Of a stretch of DNA of 64,000 nt, positions 25,897 through 33,411 are shown in pieces; the stretch's first letter is position 1, and the number at the start of each line of letters is the position of its first letter. The DNA is from Algiphilus sp965216485. GTDB taxonomy: Bacteria; Pseudomonadota; Gammaproteobacteria; Nevskiales; Nevskiaceae. The position numbers and the translations under genes were made by a program. The DNA is taken from assembly GCF_965216485.1 (NCBI RefSeq), contig NZ_OZ244162.1, forward strand, positions 620,001-684,000, in the 5' to 3' direction. A model generated the notes under the pieces. The model ran no database searches, had not been told where the DNA came from, and saw only the letters and a program-made list of their open reading frames with translations.

Positions 25897-27506
25897 TCGT
25901 TGCTGCGCTCTTCGTCGTCAGGGGCGTCCGCTCCCGCATGGTGCCTGCGCGCAAGCCGCGCTGCCGCTGCCGTGGCCAGACCCACCGCGGCGGTACCGAC
26001 GGCGAAGCTGCCGCCACCGTCGCCCGTGCTGGCGCTGTCGTCCGCGGGCGCCGGCTCGGGTGAAGGCGCTGGCGCGGGAGCAGGTTCCGGGTCGATACTG
26101 CCGGTCTGCCGGAAGGAGGGCGGAATCAGCATCTCGTAGGTCGTACCGCCGTTATCGCTGCCGTCGGCGCCGCTCGGCCCGCGCTGGCTGCTGAAGTACA
26201 GCCGCGAGCCGTCCGGCGTGAAAGCGGGCCCGGTGATTTCGGAGCCACCTTTGCGGATCTGCATGAGCACCTTGGCAGCACCGTTCGGCACGATGACGAC
26301 TAGACGCATGAGCTGCCCGTCCTCGGCCACCAGGACATCGCCGGCCGGGCTGACCACGACGTTGTCGACGTCGTCGAAGCCGGTTTCGAGCTGCATGTTC
26401 TCGTTATCGTAGATCAGCTCGATCAGCTCGTTCTCGATGTCGTAGGCGTGCACGCGGTTGTCGCGCTTGGTGGCAAAGAACATCACGCCGCGTGTAGGCA
26501 CGGTTCCCTGTGCCGGTATTGTCCGCAGGGCCTCGGGAATCTCGTAGTACCAGATGCCCTCGGCAGCCGCGAAGAAAGTGCCACGGCGGGTCACGGTGGG
26601 AATGCGGGGACGGTCAATGCGCGGTGCCGGCAAGGTGGGTACATCGGTCCACATCACTCGACGCGGCAGGCGCAACTCGGTCTCGCTGGGTTCGCCGCCG
26701 TCCTCGAAACCCGCGATATTCATCACCTGGAGGCGGCCGCGTTCCAGCCCCATGCGAATGACGCCGTCCGCCGTTTCGGACAGATCATCGTCATCGGAAA
26801 CAAAGCGCCAGAAGCGGTTGCTGCCACCGTCTTCCGTCATATAGCAGGCGTGGTGGCGCGGGTCGATGGCGGCGGCTTCGTGCGGAAAGGCGCCAAGGCT
26901 GCCCTTGCGCACGGCGGTTTCTGGAGCGCCGAAGGGATCGCACTCATAGACTTCGCCGCCGCCCGTCTCCTCGCAGGAGAGCCAGGTGCCCCACGGCGTG
27001 GCGCCACCGGCGCAGTTGTTCTCGGTGCCTTCCAGAATGGGGTAGGCCTCGATGAGGTTGCCGCTTGCATCAAAACGCAGCGCGCCCACACCGCCCGGCG
27101 TCTCCTCCGAGTTCGACACGTAGACCCAGCCACCATCCTCCTTGGCGGGGAAGACCGCGCCGCCATCGGGGTCGCGGTGCCAGTTGTAGCCTCCGTCACC
27201 GGCGGCTTGGCCGGTCAGTGGGTTGAGGCCGTGGCGTGCCACCACACGAACGTCGAAGCCAGCGGGGGCGAACAGTTCTTCATCAATGCCGGGCAGCGTA
27301 CCTGCGGTCAGGGTCTTCTTCTCCAGGGGCCCGATGTGGGCGAGCGCCCCGGCGGGCAACTGCAGTTCAGTGGCCTGGGGGTTGGCATGCGCGCGCTGCG
27401 GCAGCCAGGCGCTGGTATGTGCGGCGGCAGCACCGAGGAAGAGGCTGCGCAATAGCGAGCGGCGGGAGAGATCAACGGCGGCGGTGGGGGAGCGGGCGTC
27501 AGCCAT
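25893..27506 (-). CDS. Tat-exported PhoX-family (DUF839) protein
   Basis: 537 residues. The N-terminus is a Tat signal (SRRSLLRSLFLGAAAAHTSAWLPQRAHA). The body is a PhoX/DUF839 beta-propeller: CAGGATPWGTWLSCEETG, FPHEAAAIDPRHHACYMTEDGGSNRFWRF, GVMFFATKRDNRVHAYD and SPAGDVLVAEDGQLMRL. PhoX enzymes are Ca/Fe-dependent phosphatases. After about residue 460 comes a Pro/Ala/Glu-rich linker, then GGGSF, a hydrophobic helix and RLARRHH, resembling a GlyGly-CTERM surface-sorting signal, though with about 15 extra residues after it. It is probably exported and surface-anchored; phosphatase activity is inferred. Confidence 0.83.
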   Translation of the reverse strand: MADARSPTAAVDLSRRSLLRSLFLGAAAAHTSAWLPQRAHANPQATELQLPAGALAHIGPLEKKTLTAGTLPGIDEELFAPAGFDVRVVARHGLNPLTGQAAGDGGYNWHRDPDGGAVFPAKEDGGWVYVSNSEETPGGVGALRFDASGNLIEAYPILEGTENNCAGGATPWGTWLSCEETGGGEVYECDPFGAPETAVRKGSLGAFPHEAAAIDPRHHACYMTEDGGSNRFWRFVSDDDDLSETADGVIRMGLERGRLQVMNIAGFEDGGEPSETELRLPRRVMWTDVPTLPAPRIDRPRIPTVTRRGTFFAAAEGIWYYEIPEALRTIPAQGTVPTRGVMFFATKRDNRVHAYDIENELIELIYDNENMQLETGFDDVDNVVVSPAGDVLVAEDGQLMRLVVIVPNGAAKVLMQIRKGGSEITGPAFTPDGSRLYFSSQRGPSGADGSDNGGTTYEMLIPPSFRQTGSIDPEPAPAPAPSPEPAPADDSASTGDGGGSFAVGTAAVGLATAAAARLARRHHAGADAPDDEERSND

Positions 27507-27588
27507 GAAGGATCGAGCTGGCAGGAGCGATTGTTCAGCCTACGGCGTGGCGATGACGGCGCCATGAAAGCCGCTTGCGTATGCCCAC

Positions 27589-27620
27589 AAAAAACGCCCG
27601 GTGGCGGAGCCACCGGGCGT
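27589..27620 (-). terminator. Intrinsic terminator of the desaturase operon
   Basis: On the minus strand a 12-bp perfect GC-rich stem (arms 27594-27605 and 27609-27620, 3-base loop) is followed by T6. It is located about 25 bp beyond the desaturase stop codon. Confidence 0.85.
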
Positions 27621-27645
27621 GGAAGGCCACATTGCCTGCTGCGAT

Positions 27646-28770
27646 TCAGGCGGCCAGGGCCGGGGCTTCTGCCTGGATGGGGCTGGACGGGGAATCGCTG
27701 TCCGCCGACTTGCGCTTGCCGAAGCTCGGCAGCGACAGGCGGGCGATGCGCTTCCAGGTGGACAGCGTCTGCTTCCAGAACGGCCCGGTGTTGTAAGGCA
27801 GTCCGTGCTTCTCGCAGATGGCACGCACTTCCGGTGCGATTTCCTGGTAGCGGTGGGCGGGCAGATCCGGGAACAGATGGTGCTCGATCTGGAAACTCAG
27901 GTTGCCGCTCATGACGTGCATCAGCTTGCCGCCTTCGAAGTTGGCCGAGCCGAGCAGCTGGCGAACGTACCAGTGGCCGCGCGTTTCGTTGTCCAGCACG
28001 GCTTCGTCGAACTGTTCGACCTGTTCCGGAAAGTGGCCGTTGAAGATGACGGCGCAGGCCCAGACGTTGCGCGCCAGATTGGAGGCCACGTTGCCGACAA
28101 AGACCAGCGGTGCCAGCGGCCCCGCCAGCGCCGGGAACACGGCGTAATCCTTGGCGAGCTGCTTGCGCATCTTCTTCCACATCGGCTTGAACTCTTCGGC
28201 CAGCTCGGCGCGCGACTTCGTCTTGTACACCAGGAAATCCTCAAGCTTGAGGTTCTGAATGGCCACGAAGTGCTGGAAGAAGGTGTGCAGGATCACAGCC
28301 AGCGGGATGTTGAACAGGAAGCGTGGCTCCCAAGGCTGGTCTTCCGACATCCGGAGCAGACCATAACCGACGTCGTGGTCCTGCCCGAGCACGTTGGTAA
28401 AGGTGTGATGCTCGTAGTTGTGCGTGCGCTTCCACTGTTCGGCGCTGTTTGCCGTATCCCAGTCAAAGTGCTTGGAGTGCACGGCCGGGTCGCCCATCCA
28501 GTCGTACTGACCGTGCATGACGTTGTGGCCGATCTCCATGTTGTCGAGGATCTTTGAACTCGCCAGCGCGGCGATGCCACCGAGCCAGGTCGGCGGCAGC
28601 ATCATCATCACGCGGCCGGCGGTTTCGAGCTGGCGTTGCCGCTTGATCAGGCCGTGAATGTAGTTGGCGTCGCGTTCGCCGAGGTCGGCCAGTACGCGTT
28701 CGCGGATGGCGTCGAGTTCGGCGCCGATCGCTTCGAAATCCTGTTTCGTCAGCTTGCTGTAGTTGCTCAT
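27646..28770 (-). CDS. Membrane fatty acid desaturase
   Basis: About 374 residues. It is an acyl-lipid/acyl-CoA type desaturase with all three histidine boxes: HNVMH (82-86), HNYEHH (117-122) and IEHHLFP near residue 320, which together bind the di-iron centre. Hydrophobic segments lie between the boxes. The enzyme needs electrons from a ferredoxin-type reductase, and the next gene upstream (28815-29936) encodes one, so the two form an operon. The ATG at 28770 is chosen because it follows AAGAGGTT and begins MSNYSKLTKQDF. Its closest known relatives act on acyl chains in the membrane; the position of the double bond cannot be read from sequence. Confidence 0.9.
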   Translation of the reverse strand: MSNYSKLTKQDFEAIGAELDAIRERVLADLGERDANYIHGLIKRQRQLETAGRVMMMLPPTWLGGIAALASSKILDNMEIGHNVMHGQYDWMGDPAVHSKHFDWDTANSAEQWKRTHNYEHHTFTNVLGQDHDVGYGLLRMSEDQPWEPRFLFNIPLAVILHTFFQHFVAIQNLKLEDFLVYKTKSRAELAEEFKPMWKKMRKQLAKDYAVFPALAGPLAPLVFVGNVASNLARNVWACAVIFNGHFPEQVEQFDEAVLDNETRGHWYVRQLLGSANFEGGKLMHVMSGNLSFQIEHHLFPDLPAHRYQEIAPEVRAICEKHGLPYNTGPFWKQTLSTWKRIARLSLPSFGKRKSADSDSPSSPIQAEAPALAA

Positions 28771-28814
28771 GGGAAAAACCTCTTGATAGGGAATGGGGTG
28801 AGCGCCAGCGGCGG

Positions 28815-29936
28815 TTAGAGGTCCAGTGCGACCGTGCCGACCGGCACGCTGACGCACAGCTGGATTTCCTCTTCACCGGCATCGCTGATGGCGCCGTTGC
28901 GCAGGTCGCGGACCCGGCCGGCGGTCTTCGTGCAGGTGCAGGCATGGCAGATGCCCATGCGGCAGCCTGAGTCCGGGCGCAGACCCGCGGCTTCCGCCTG
29001 ATTGAGCAGGGTGTCGCCGTCGTTGGGCGCCAGGCGCTCGCTTTTGAGAAAGCGCACCTCGCCCTCGGCGTCTTCGCCCTCCGGCAGCACGATGGGGGCC
29101 GCCGTGAAGCGCTCCATGTGCAGGCGATCCGCAATGCCGTCCGACTTCCAGGCCGCTTCGACCCGATCCATCAGACCCGGTGGGCCGCACAGGAAGGTTT
29201 CGGCCGCCGCGTAGTCCGGAACGGCCTCGGCCAACTGCTGCTGGCTGAACAGGCCCGAGAGCTCGCCGCCTTCACCGTCGGCGTAGGCGCGCAGCAATTC
29301 GACGTTGGCGTGCCGCTCGGCAATGGCGCCAAGCTCGTCGGCATAAAGCTGTGCCGACGCGCTGTTGGCGTAGTGCAGGAAGGTGATGCGGCCGGCATAG
29401 CCCTCGTCGCACAGGGTGCGCAGCATTGACATCACCGGCGTGATGCCGCTGCCGCCGCTGATCAGCAGGACGCGTTCCGGACGCTGCTCCGGCAGCGCGA
29501 AGCTGCCGTCGGCTTCGGACAGTGTGACCACCATCCCGGGCGCGGCATGATCGCGCAGATGGCGCGTCAGTACACCGTCGGGATTGATCTTCGCTGTCAG
29601 CTCAATGCGACCGTCGGCGGCGTGGACCGAATTGGCTGGAGAAAAGCAGCGCGTATAGCGCTTGCCGTCGATGCGCGCGGTGAGCCGCACGTACTGACCC
29701 GCGCGGAAGCCCTGCCACTGAGCATTCGGCTGAAGGCTCAGGGTTACGGTGTCTTCGGTCTGACGACGGACTGCAGTGACGCGCGCCCGCGTCTCGAACA
29801 CGGACCAGCTCGGGTTGAATGCCTCGAGATAGCGGTCGATGCCGTGGGGTGTGGTCAGACGCTCCACGAGCGTGGAGCGCAAGGCCTGCTGGATGCGGGC
29901 CTGAATCGTGTTTGGAAGTGAATGCATCGGGGTCAT
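28815..29936 (-). CDS. Ferredoxin reductase, desaturase electron donor
   Basis: About 373 residues. An FAD-binding domain (RYTRCFSPANS, about 110-120) is followed by an NAD(P)H-binding domain (VLLISGGSGITPVMSML, ETFLCGPPGLMDRV). A C-terminal plant-type [2Fe-2S] domain has the Cys pattern GCRMGICHACTC and a later Cys in EIQLCVS. This order is typical of the electron-transfer partners of bacterial membrane desaturases. The start is ATG 29936 (or 29927); a longer frame to 29981 would run through the operator array and is unlikely. The operon is headed by three palindromic sites. Confidence 0.9.
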   Translation of the reverse strand: MTPMHSLPNTIQARIQQALRSTLVERLTTPHGIDRYLEAFNPSWSVFETRARVTAVRRQTEDTVTLSLQPNAQWQGFRAGQYVRLTARIDGKRYTRCFSPANSVHAADGRIELTAKINPDGVLTRHLRDHAAPGMVVTLSEADGSFALPEQRPERVLLISGGSGITPVMSMLRTLCDEGYAGRITFLHYANSASAQLYADELGAIAERHANVELLRAYADGEGGELSGLFSQQQLAEAVPDYAAAETFLCGPPGLMDRVEAAWKSDGIADRLHMERFTAAPIVLPEGEDAEGEVRFLKSERLAPNDGDTLLNQAEAAGLRPDSGCRMGICHACTCTKTAGRVRDLRNGAISDAGEEEIQLCVSVPVGTVALDL

Positions 29937-29951
29937 CGCAGGAACCCTGGT

Positions 29952-30006
29952 GTGAACATATGTGCACGTTAATGTGAACAAGTGTTCCCTGTCAACATAT
30001 GTTCAC
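29952..30006. promoter_or_regulatory. Three palindromic operators before the desaturase operon
   Basis: Three copies of a 16-bp GTGAAC-N4-GTTCAC palindrome: 29952-29967 (GTGAACATATGTGCAC), 29974-29989 (GTGAACAAGTGTTCCC) and 29991-30006 (GTCAACATATGTTCAC). Each has one arm mismatch; starts are spaced 22 and 17 bp. The sequence is close to the site of DesT, the TetR-family repressor of the Pseudomonas desaturase operon. No DesT-like gene is adjacent. Confidence 0.7.
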
Positions 30007-30229
30007 AATATATTATCAAGCATATGTATATGAACGAAAAAATTTCCTATCGATCCCGGATTCACACGGGATCATTGCGAAACAAGGAGGTGATGCGGTG
30101 TCCTTTGTGTACGGTTGATCTTGTCGAACAAGCCGCCCCAGTCCCGTGTTTACGTGACGGAGCCCGCGTTGCGCCAGGCGCATCGAGAAGGAAAGATTGC
30201 AGTCTCTTTAATGATGATCGGGGGAAGCG
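30007..30229. other. Region between the operator array and the lipoprotein gene
   Basis: AT-rich at first (30007-30050), then a hairpin of GATCCCG arms (30052-30058 with 30067-30073, 8-base loop). Next comes an unusually strong Shine-Dalgarno sequence AAGGAGGTG directly followed by ATG at 30093, opening a frame that begins MRCPLC but soon overlaps the real lipoprotein gene in another frame. I see no certain gene here. Confidence 0.4.
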
Positions 30230-31351
30230 ATGGCGAAGTGGCGCTTGGTGTTGTTGGTGGCAGTGTTCGGATTGGCGGCCTGCGATGGCGTGCAGGACCG
30301 GCTTGCCAGTGGGGACAATGTGTTTGCCGATCCGGACCAGACCGACGATGGCGGTAACGGCGGTAACGGCGGTAACGGTGGCTCTGCCCCCGACGATGGC
30401 AATGGCGGCGGCGCCGGTAATGGAGGGGCCGGCGATGACAGCGGGAGCGATAGCGACGGCGGCACCGACGACGGTGCCAGCGGCAATGGGGGCAGCGATG
30501 GCGCCCTCGATACACCCCAGCGCCAGTCGGCTGCTGTCATTACTTCCCTCGCCAAGCTCGGGGTGAGTCTCGCGGATGCCAATGCCACTGCGCAGGATGC
30601 CGGCAGCAACGAGCCGACGACCGCCTCGCTGACGACGAAGCAGGCCTTCATGGTGCCCTGCGAATCCGGGTCCGCCAGCGGTGATTCCGACTTCAGCAGT
30701 GACTTCACGACGATCACGACACGTTTCGACTACAGCGACTGTCGTCTCGGCGATGCGATCTTCGATGGGGTGCTGGTCAGCCAGACCACCTTCGATTCGC
30801 CGCCGACGGGGGGCACGCCGCCGGAACGCTTTTCGGGCACCAATACGTCGGGTGAAGGGGATGCCCCCTTCTTCATCGAAGTGGTGGCGCCGGAAGCCGA
30901 TCGTGTGCGTATCGGGCAGCTCGGCACGGTCGATTTCGAGTTCGTTCTCGATGGCCAGGAGCCGGATACGGCAGAGTTCTTCTACCGTGAGACGGTGGAT
31001 ATCGTGAACACGGCCGACCCCGCCCTGCCTGCCGTGCGCAGCACGCTCGGGAATGCGTCGACGCCCTATCGCACCTTCGTGGACTTCATGGGCGACCAGG
31101 CGAGCCTGATTTCCGAAGGGCCCTTTGTCACCGCCGGCGACTGCGGCGAAGGAAGCGGCACCGTCAGTACGCCGACGCCGGTCATTGTCGACCTCGACAC
31201 CGGGCTGGCGCACGCCGGTCAGATCGTGGTCAACAGTACGGAGGGTACGGTGACCGCGACCTACAACGACGACGGCACGGTGACGATCGATACCCCGACG
31301 GGGTCACAGACCTTCACGCCGGAGGAGCTGGAAGCGCTCTGTCCGGTCTGA
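30230..31351 (+). CDS. Gly/Asp/Asn-rich lipoprotein of unknown function
   Basis: 373 residues. A lipoprotein signal ends in LAAC (Cys about residue 18). Residues about 38-95 are a low-complexity Gly/Asp/Asn/Ser tract containing GGNGGNGGNGG, encoded by a short tandem DNA repeat around 30352-30382, probably a flexible, possibly slippage-prone linker. The C-terminal about 270 residues form a beta-rich domain (TTITTRFDYSDCRLGDAIFDG, ATYNDDGTVTIDTPTGSQTF) with a few Cys. Family not recognised. The ATG follows GGGGAAG and the gene ends in its own terminator. Confidence 0.7.
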   Translation: MAKWRLVLLVAVFGLAACDGVQDRLASGDNVFADPDQTDDGGNGGNGGNGGSAPDDGNGGGAGNGGAGDDSGSDSDGGTDDGASGNGGSDGALDTPQRQSAAVITSLAKLGVSLADANATAQDAGSNEPTTASLTTKQAFMVPCESGSASGDSDFSSDFTTITTRFDYSDCRLGDAIFDGVLVSQTTFDSPPTGGTPPERFSGTNTSGEGDAPFFIEVVAPEADRVRIGQLGTVDFEFVLDGQEPDTAEFFYRETVDIVNTADPALPAVRSTLGNASTPYRTFVDFMGDQASLISEGPFVTAGDCGEGSGTVSTPTPVIVDLDTGLAHAGQIVVNSTEGTVTATYNDDGTVTIDTPTGSQTFTPEELEALCPV

Positions 31352-31372
31352 GCGCGAACGCGGCATTGCAGC

Positions 31373-31400
31373 AAGGCCCGGCTTATGCCGGGCCTTTTGC
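31373..31400 (+). terminator. Intrinsic terminator of the lipoprotein gene
   Basis: A 10-bp perfect stem (31373-31382 with 31387-31396, TTAT loop) ends in TTTT. It starts 22 bp after the lipoprotein stop codon. Confidence 0.8.
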
Positions 31401-31504
31401 GTTGAGTGCGGTGGTTACTGCGACGGTCATCACGCGCGCTGCCGAACGCTGGCTTCGGTCTTTTGGCGCCAGGATGGTCACGCGTGGAGCTGCATGCGCC
31501 ACGC

Positions 31505-32692
31505 TCAGCCGGGCCTGGTCGCGTCCACGACGGTCCGGTCTCCCTCGGTGAGCCTGATGGCCCGGTAGGTGCAGGCGCCTTCACCGCGTTGGAACAGCGA
31601 GTTGGCAATCAGCCAGATGCCGACGACGCGTTCCGGGCGCGGGCCACCGATGGCGACCTCGTAGTCGTCCACCAGGTTGCGTGATTCGTCGAGCCACCTC
31701 TGCAGGGGGTCGTCGCCCGCGCGGCGGATCACCCAGTGTGTCTCGCGCTCCTTCCACCAGGGCAGTGGGCATTGAAAGACCGTGTCGTGCGGCAGACTCG
31801 CGCTCCACATGTAGGTCAGATCGAGGCCGTTGTCGAATTCCACCGCAATCGAAAGATAGTCGTGGGTCAGGTCGATGTGCTCGTCCACCTGCGAAGGCAA
31901 CTGGTCAGCGCGCCACGACCACTGCAGGCGGGTTGAAGGCGAAAGCGGTTGATCAACGGGATACTGCAGAATCCCCACGTCGCCCCGCGTGTGGCAGCAG
32001 ATCTCGCATGCCCCGTCGTCGTGGGAGCGGGATGCGTACAACTCGCCGTCGCCCAGCCGCCAGAGGTAGTGCCAGCCGTCCGGTGTGCGCGCGGGGGATT
32101 GCAGCCGCTGTCGTGCCGCCTCAAAGAGGGCCGGGTCGCTCTCGCAGGCCGCACGCAGTTGCTGCTCGGGGTCTTCGCGCCAACGGATGGCTGCCACCGT
32201 CAAACCGCCCGTGGTGAAGCGGTTGAGCGGTGAGGGCTCAATGTGGCCGGCACGATCGGCGAAGGCCCCTGGTGGCGCAGCCGCCAGGCGGAGTGGCCCG
32301 TCCGTGTCAGCGGTAAAGGTGTGCGCCGCCGCCGGCGCGCGTTGGATGGTGCCGTCGCCAATGCGGTACCAGCAGCAGGCGTGCGGCCCCAGGCTGACGC
32401 GCAGCGCGCGCAACATATGGACGGCGCCGTCAGCAATCAGTGTGACCGTATCTCCGCGGCGAAGCTCCAGCGCGGTCGTCTGCCAACGCAGCCCCTTGGC
32501 GGGCACCCAGAGCACGGTCGAATCATTGGTGGCCTGGCGTTCTCCGAGTGCGGCGCGCAGGCGCGCGTCCACGGCCTCCGTGGCAGGGGCATGTTCCGCC
32601 AAGGGGGGAACCCGGCCGCGCAGGCGCTGGGCGATGTTGATGATCTTGGCCTTGGTCGCGGACGGGGCGTTACGAAGGGGCATGGTGGGCAC
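31505..32692 (-). CDS. DUF3047-containing protein
   Basis: 395 residues with no obvious signal peptide. The N-terminal half (about 60-160) resembles a lectin-like beta-sandwich (LRWQTTALELRRGDTVTLIADG, YRIGDGTIQRAPAAAHTF), the type seen in PA-IL-like domains. The C-terminal half carries DUF3047: LQWSWRADQLPSQVDEHIDL, HDYLSIAVEFDNGLDLTYMWS, and VGIWLIANSLFQRGEG. The function of DUF3047 is unknown; the combination suggests binding of a polysaccharide or glycolipid. The ATG at 32692 or 32683 can start it. Confidence 0.7.
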   Translation of the reverse strand: MPTMPLRNAPSATKAKIINIAQRLRGRVPPLAEHAPATEAVDARLRAALGERQATNDSTVLWVPAKGLRWQTTALELRRGDTVTLIADGAVHMLRALRVSLGPHACCWYRIGDGTIQRAPAAAHTFTADTDGPLRLAAAPPGAFADRAGHIEPSPLNRFTTGGLTVAAIRWREDPEQQLRAACESDPALFEAARQRLQSPARTPDGWHYLWRLGDGELYASRSHDDGACEICCHTRGDVGILQYPVDQPLSPSTRLQWSWRADQLPSQVDEHIDLTHDYLSIAVEFDNGLDLTYMWSASLPHDTVFQCPLPWWKERETHWVIRRAGDDPLQRWLDESRNLVDDYEVAIGGPRPERVVGIWLIANSLFQRGEGACTYRAIRLTEGDRTVVDATRPG

Positions 32693-32751
32693 GCTGCGAG
32701 AAGGGATGCTCAGGCTATCGGTCCATTGCCACCGACGCCAAACCGGAGTGG

Positions 32752-33402
32752 CTACTGCCAGGTCCCGACTTCACCGTCGGTGAGCCGCCATAGGTACCAC
32801 GATCCGATCGAGCGCCAGGGGCTCCAGCGGTCGGTGATCCGGCGTGTCGCCTTGGCATCCAGCTTCTCGCCGTCGGCATAGAGTCGGTTGACCGCGTTGC
32901 GCAAACCGATATCTCCCATCGAAAAGACATCGGGACGATGCAGCACGAAGATCAGGAACATCTCCGCTGTCCACGGGCCCACGCCGTGAATGCGAGTCAG
33001 TGTCGCCACCACCTCGCGGTCCTCCAGCGGTGCGAGATGTGATCGGGTGATCTCGTCGGAGGCTTCAGTAAGCGCGCGCAGGTAGCGCGCCTTGGCGGCG
33101 CTGAGACCGGCAGCGCGCAACACCGCGTCCGGAGCGGCCCGGATGCGGTCCGGCGCCAGCGCACCGCCGAGTGCGTCCACCAACCGCGCCTCCACCGTGG
33201 CAGCGGCGCGCGCGGAGATCTGCTGCCCGATGATGGCGCTGCACAGGGTCGGAAAGGGCTCTCGCTGGCGCAGCCCGAGGGTGCAGGGGCCGAAGCGCGC
33301 GACCAGCCCGGCCATAGTGTCATCGGCGGCGGCCAGCGCCTGTTCGGCGCGTGCGTGCGGTCGGTCGTTCTGAGCCGATACACTCTCGCTGCTCTGTCTC
33401 AT
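32752..33402 (-). CDS. DNA-3-methyladenine glycosylase, AlkA/HhH-GPD family
   Basis: About 216 residues. HhH-GPD base-excision glycosylase: PFPTLCSAIIGQQISARAA in the first helices, helix-hairpin-helix IHGVGPWTAEMFLIFVL, and the catalytic Asp in HRPDVFSMGDIGLR. It would remove alkylated bases such as 3-methyladenine. Its length matches short AlkA-like proteins without the N-terminal extra domain. The ATG at 33402 begins MRQSSES. The VWA gene starts divergently only 9 bp away, so each promoter must lie inside the other coding region or further out. Confidence 0.88.
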   Translation of the reverse strand: MRQSSESVSAQNDRPHARAEQALAAADDTMAGLVARFGPCTLGLRQREPFPTLCSAIIGQQISARAAATVEARLVDALGGALAPDRIRAAPDAVLRAAGLSAAKARYLRALTEASDEITRSHLAPLEDREVVATLTRIHGVGPWTAEMFLIFVLHRPDVFSMGDIGLRNAVNRLYADGEKLDAKATRRITDRWSPWRSIGSWYLWRLTDGEVGTWQ

Positions 33403-33411
33403 GGATGCGTC

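Noticed and set aside
30062..31213. Minus-strand frame opposite the Gly/Asp-rich lipoprotein
   Set aside because: The plus strand has signal peptide, lipobox, ribosome binding site and terminator; the antisense frame is a compositional shadow.
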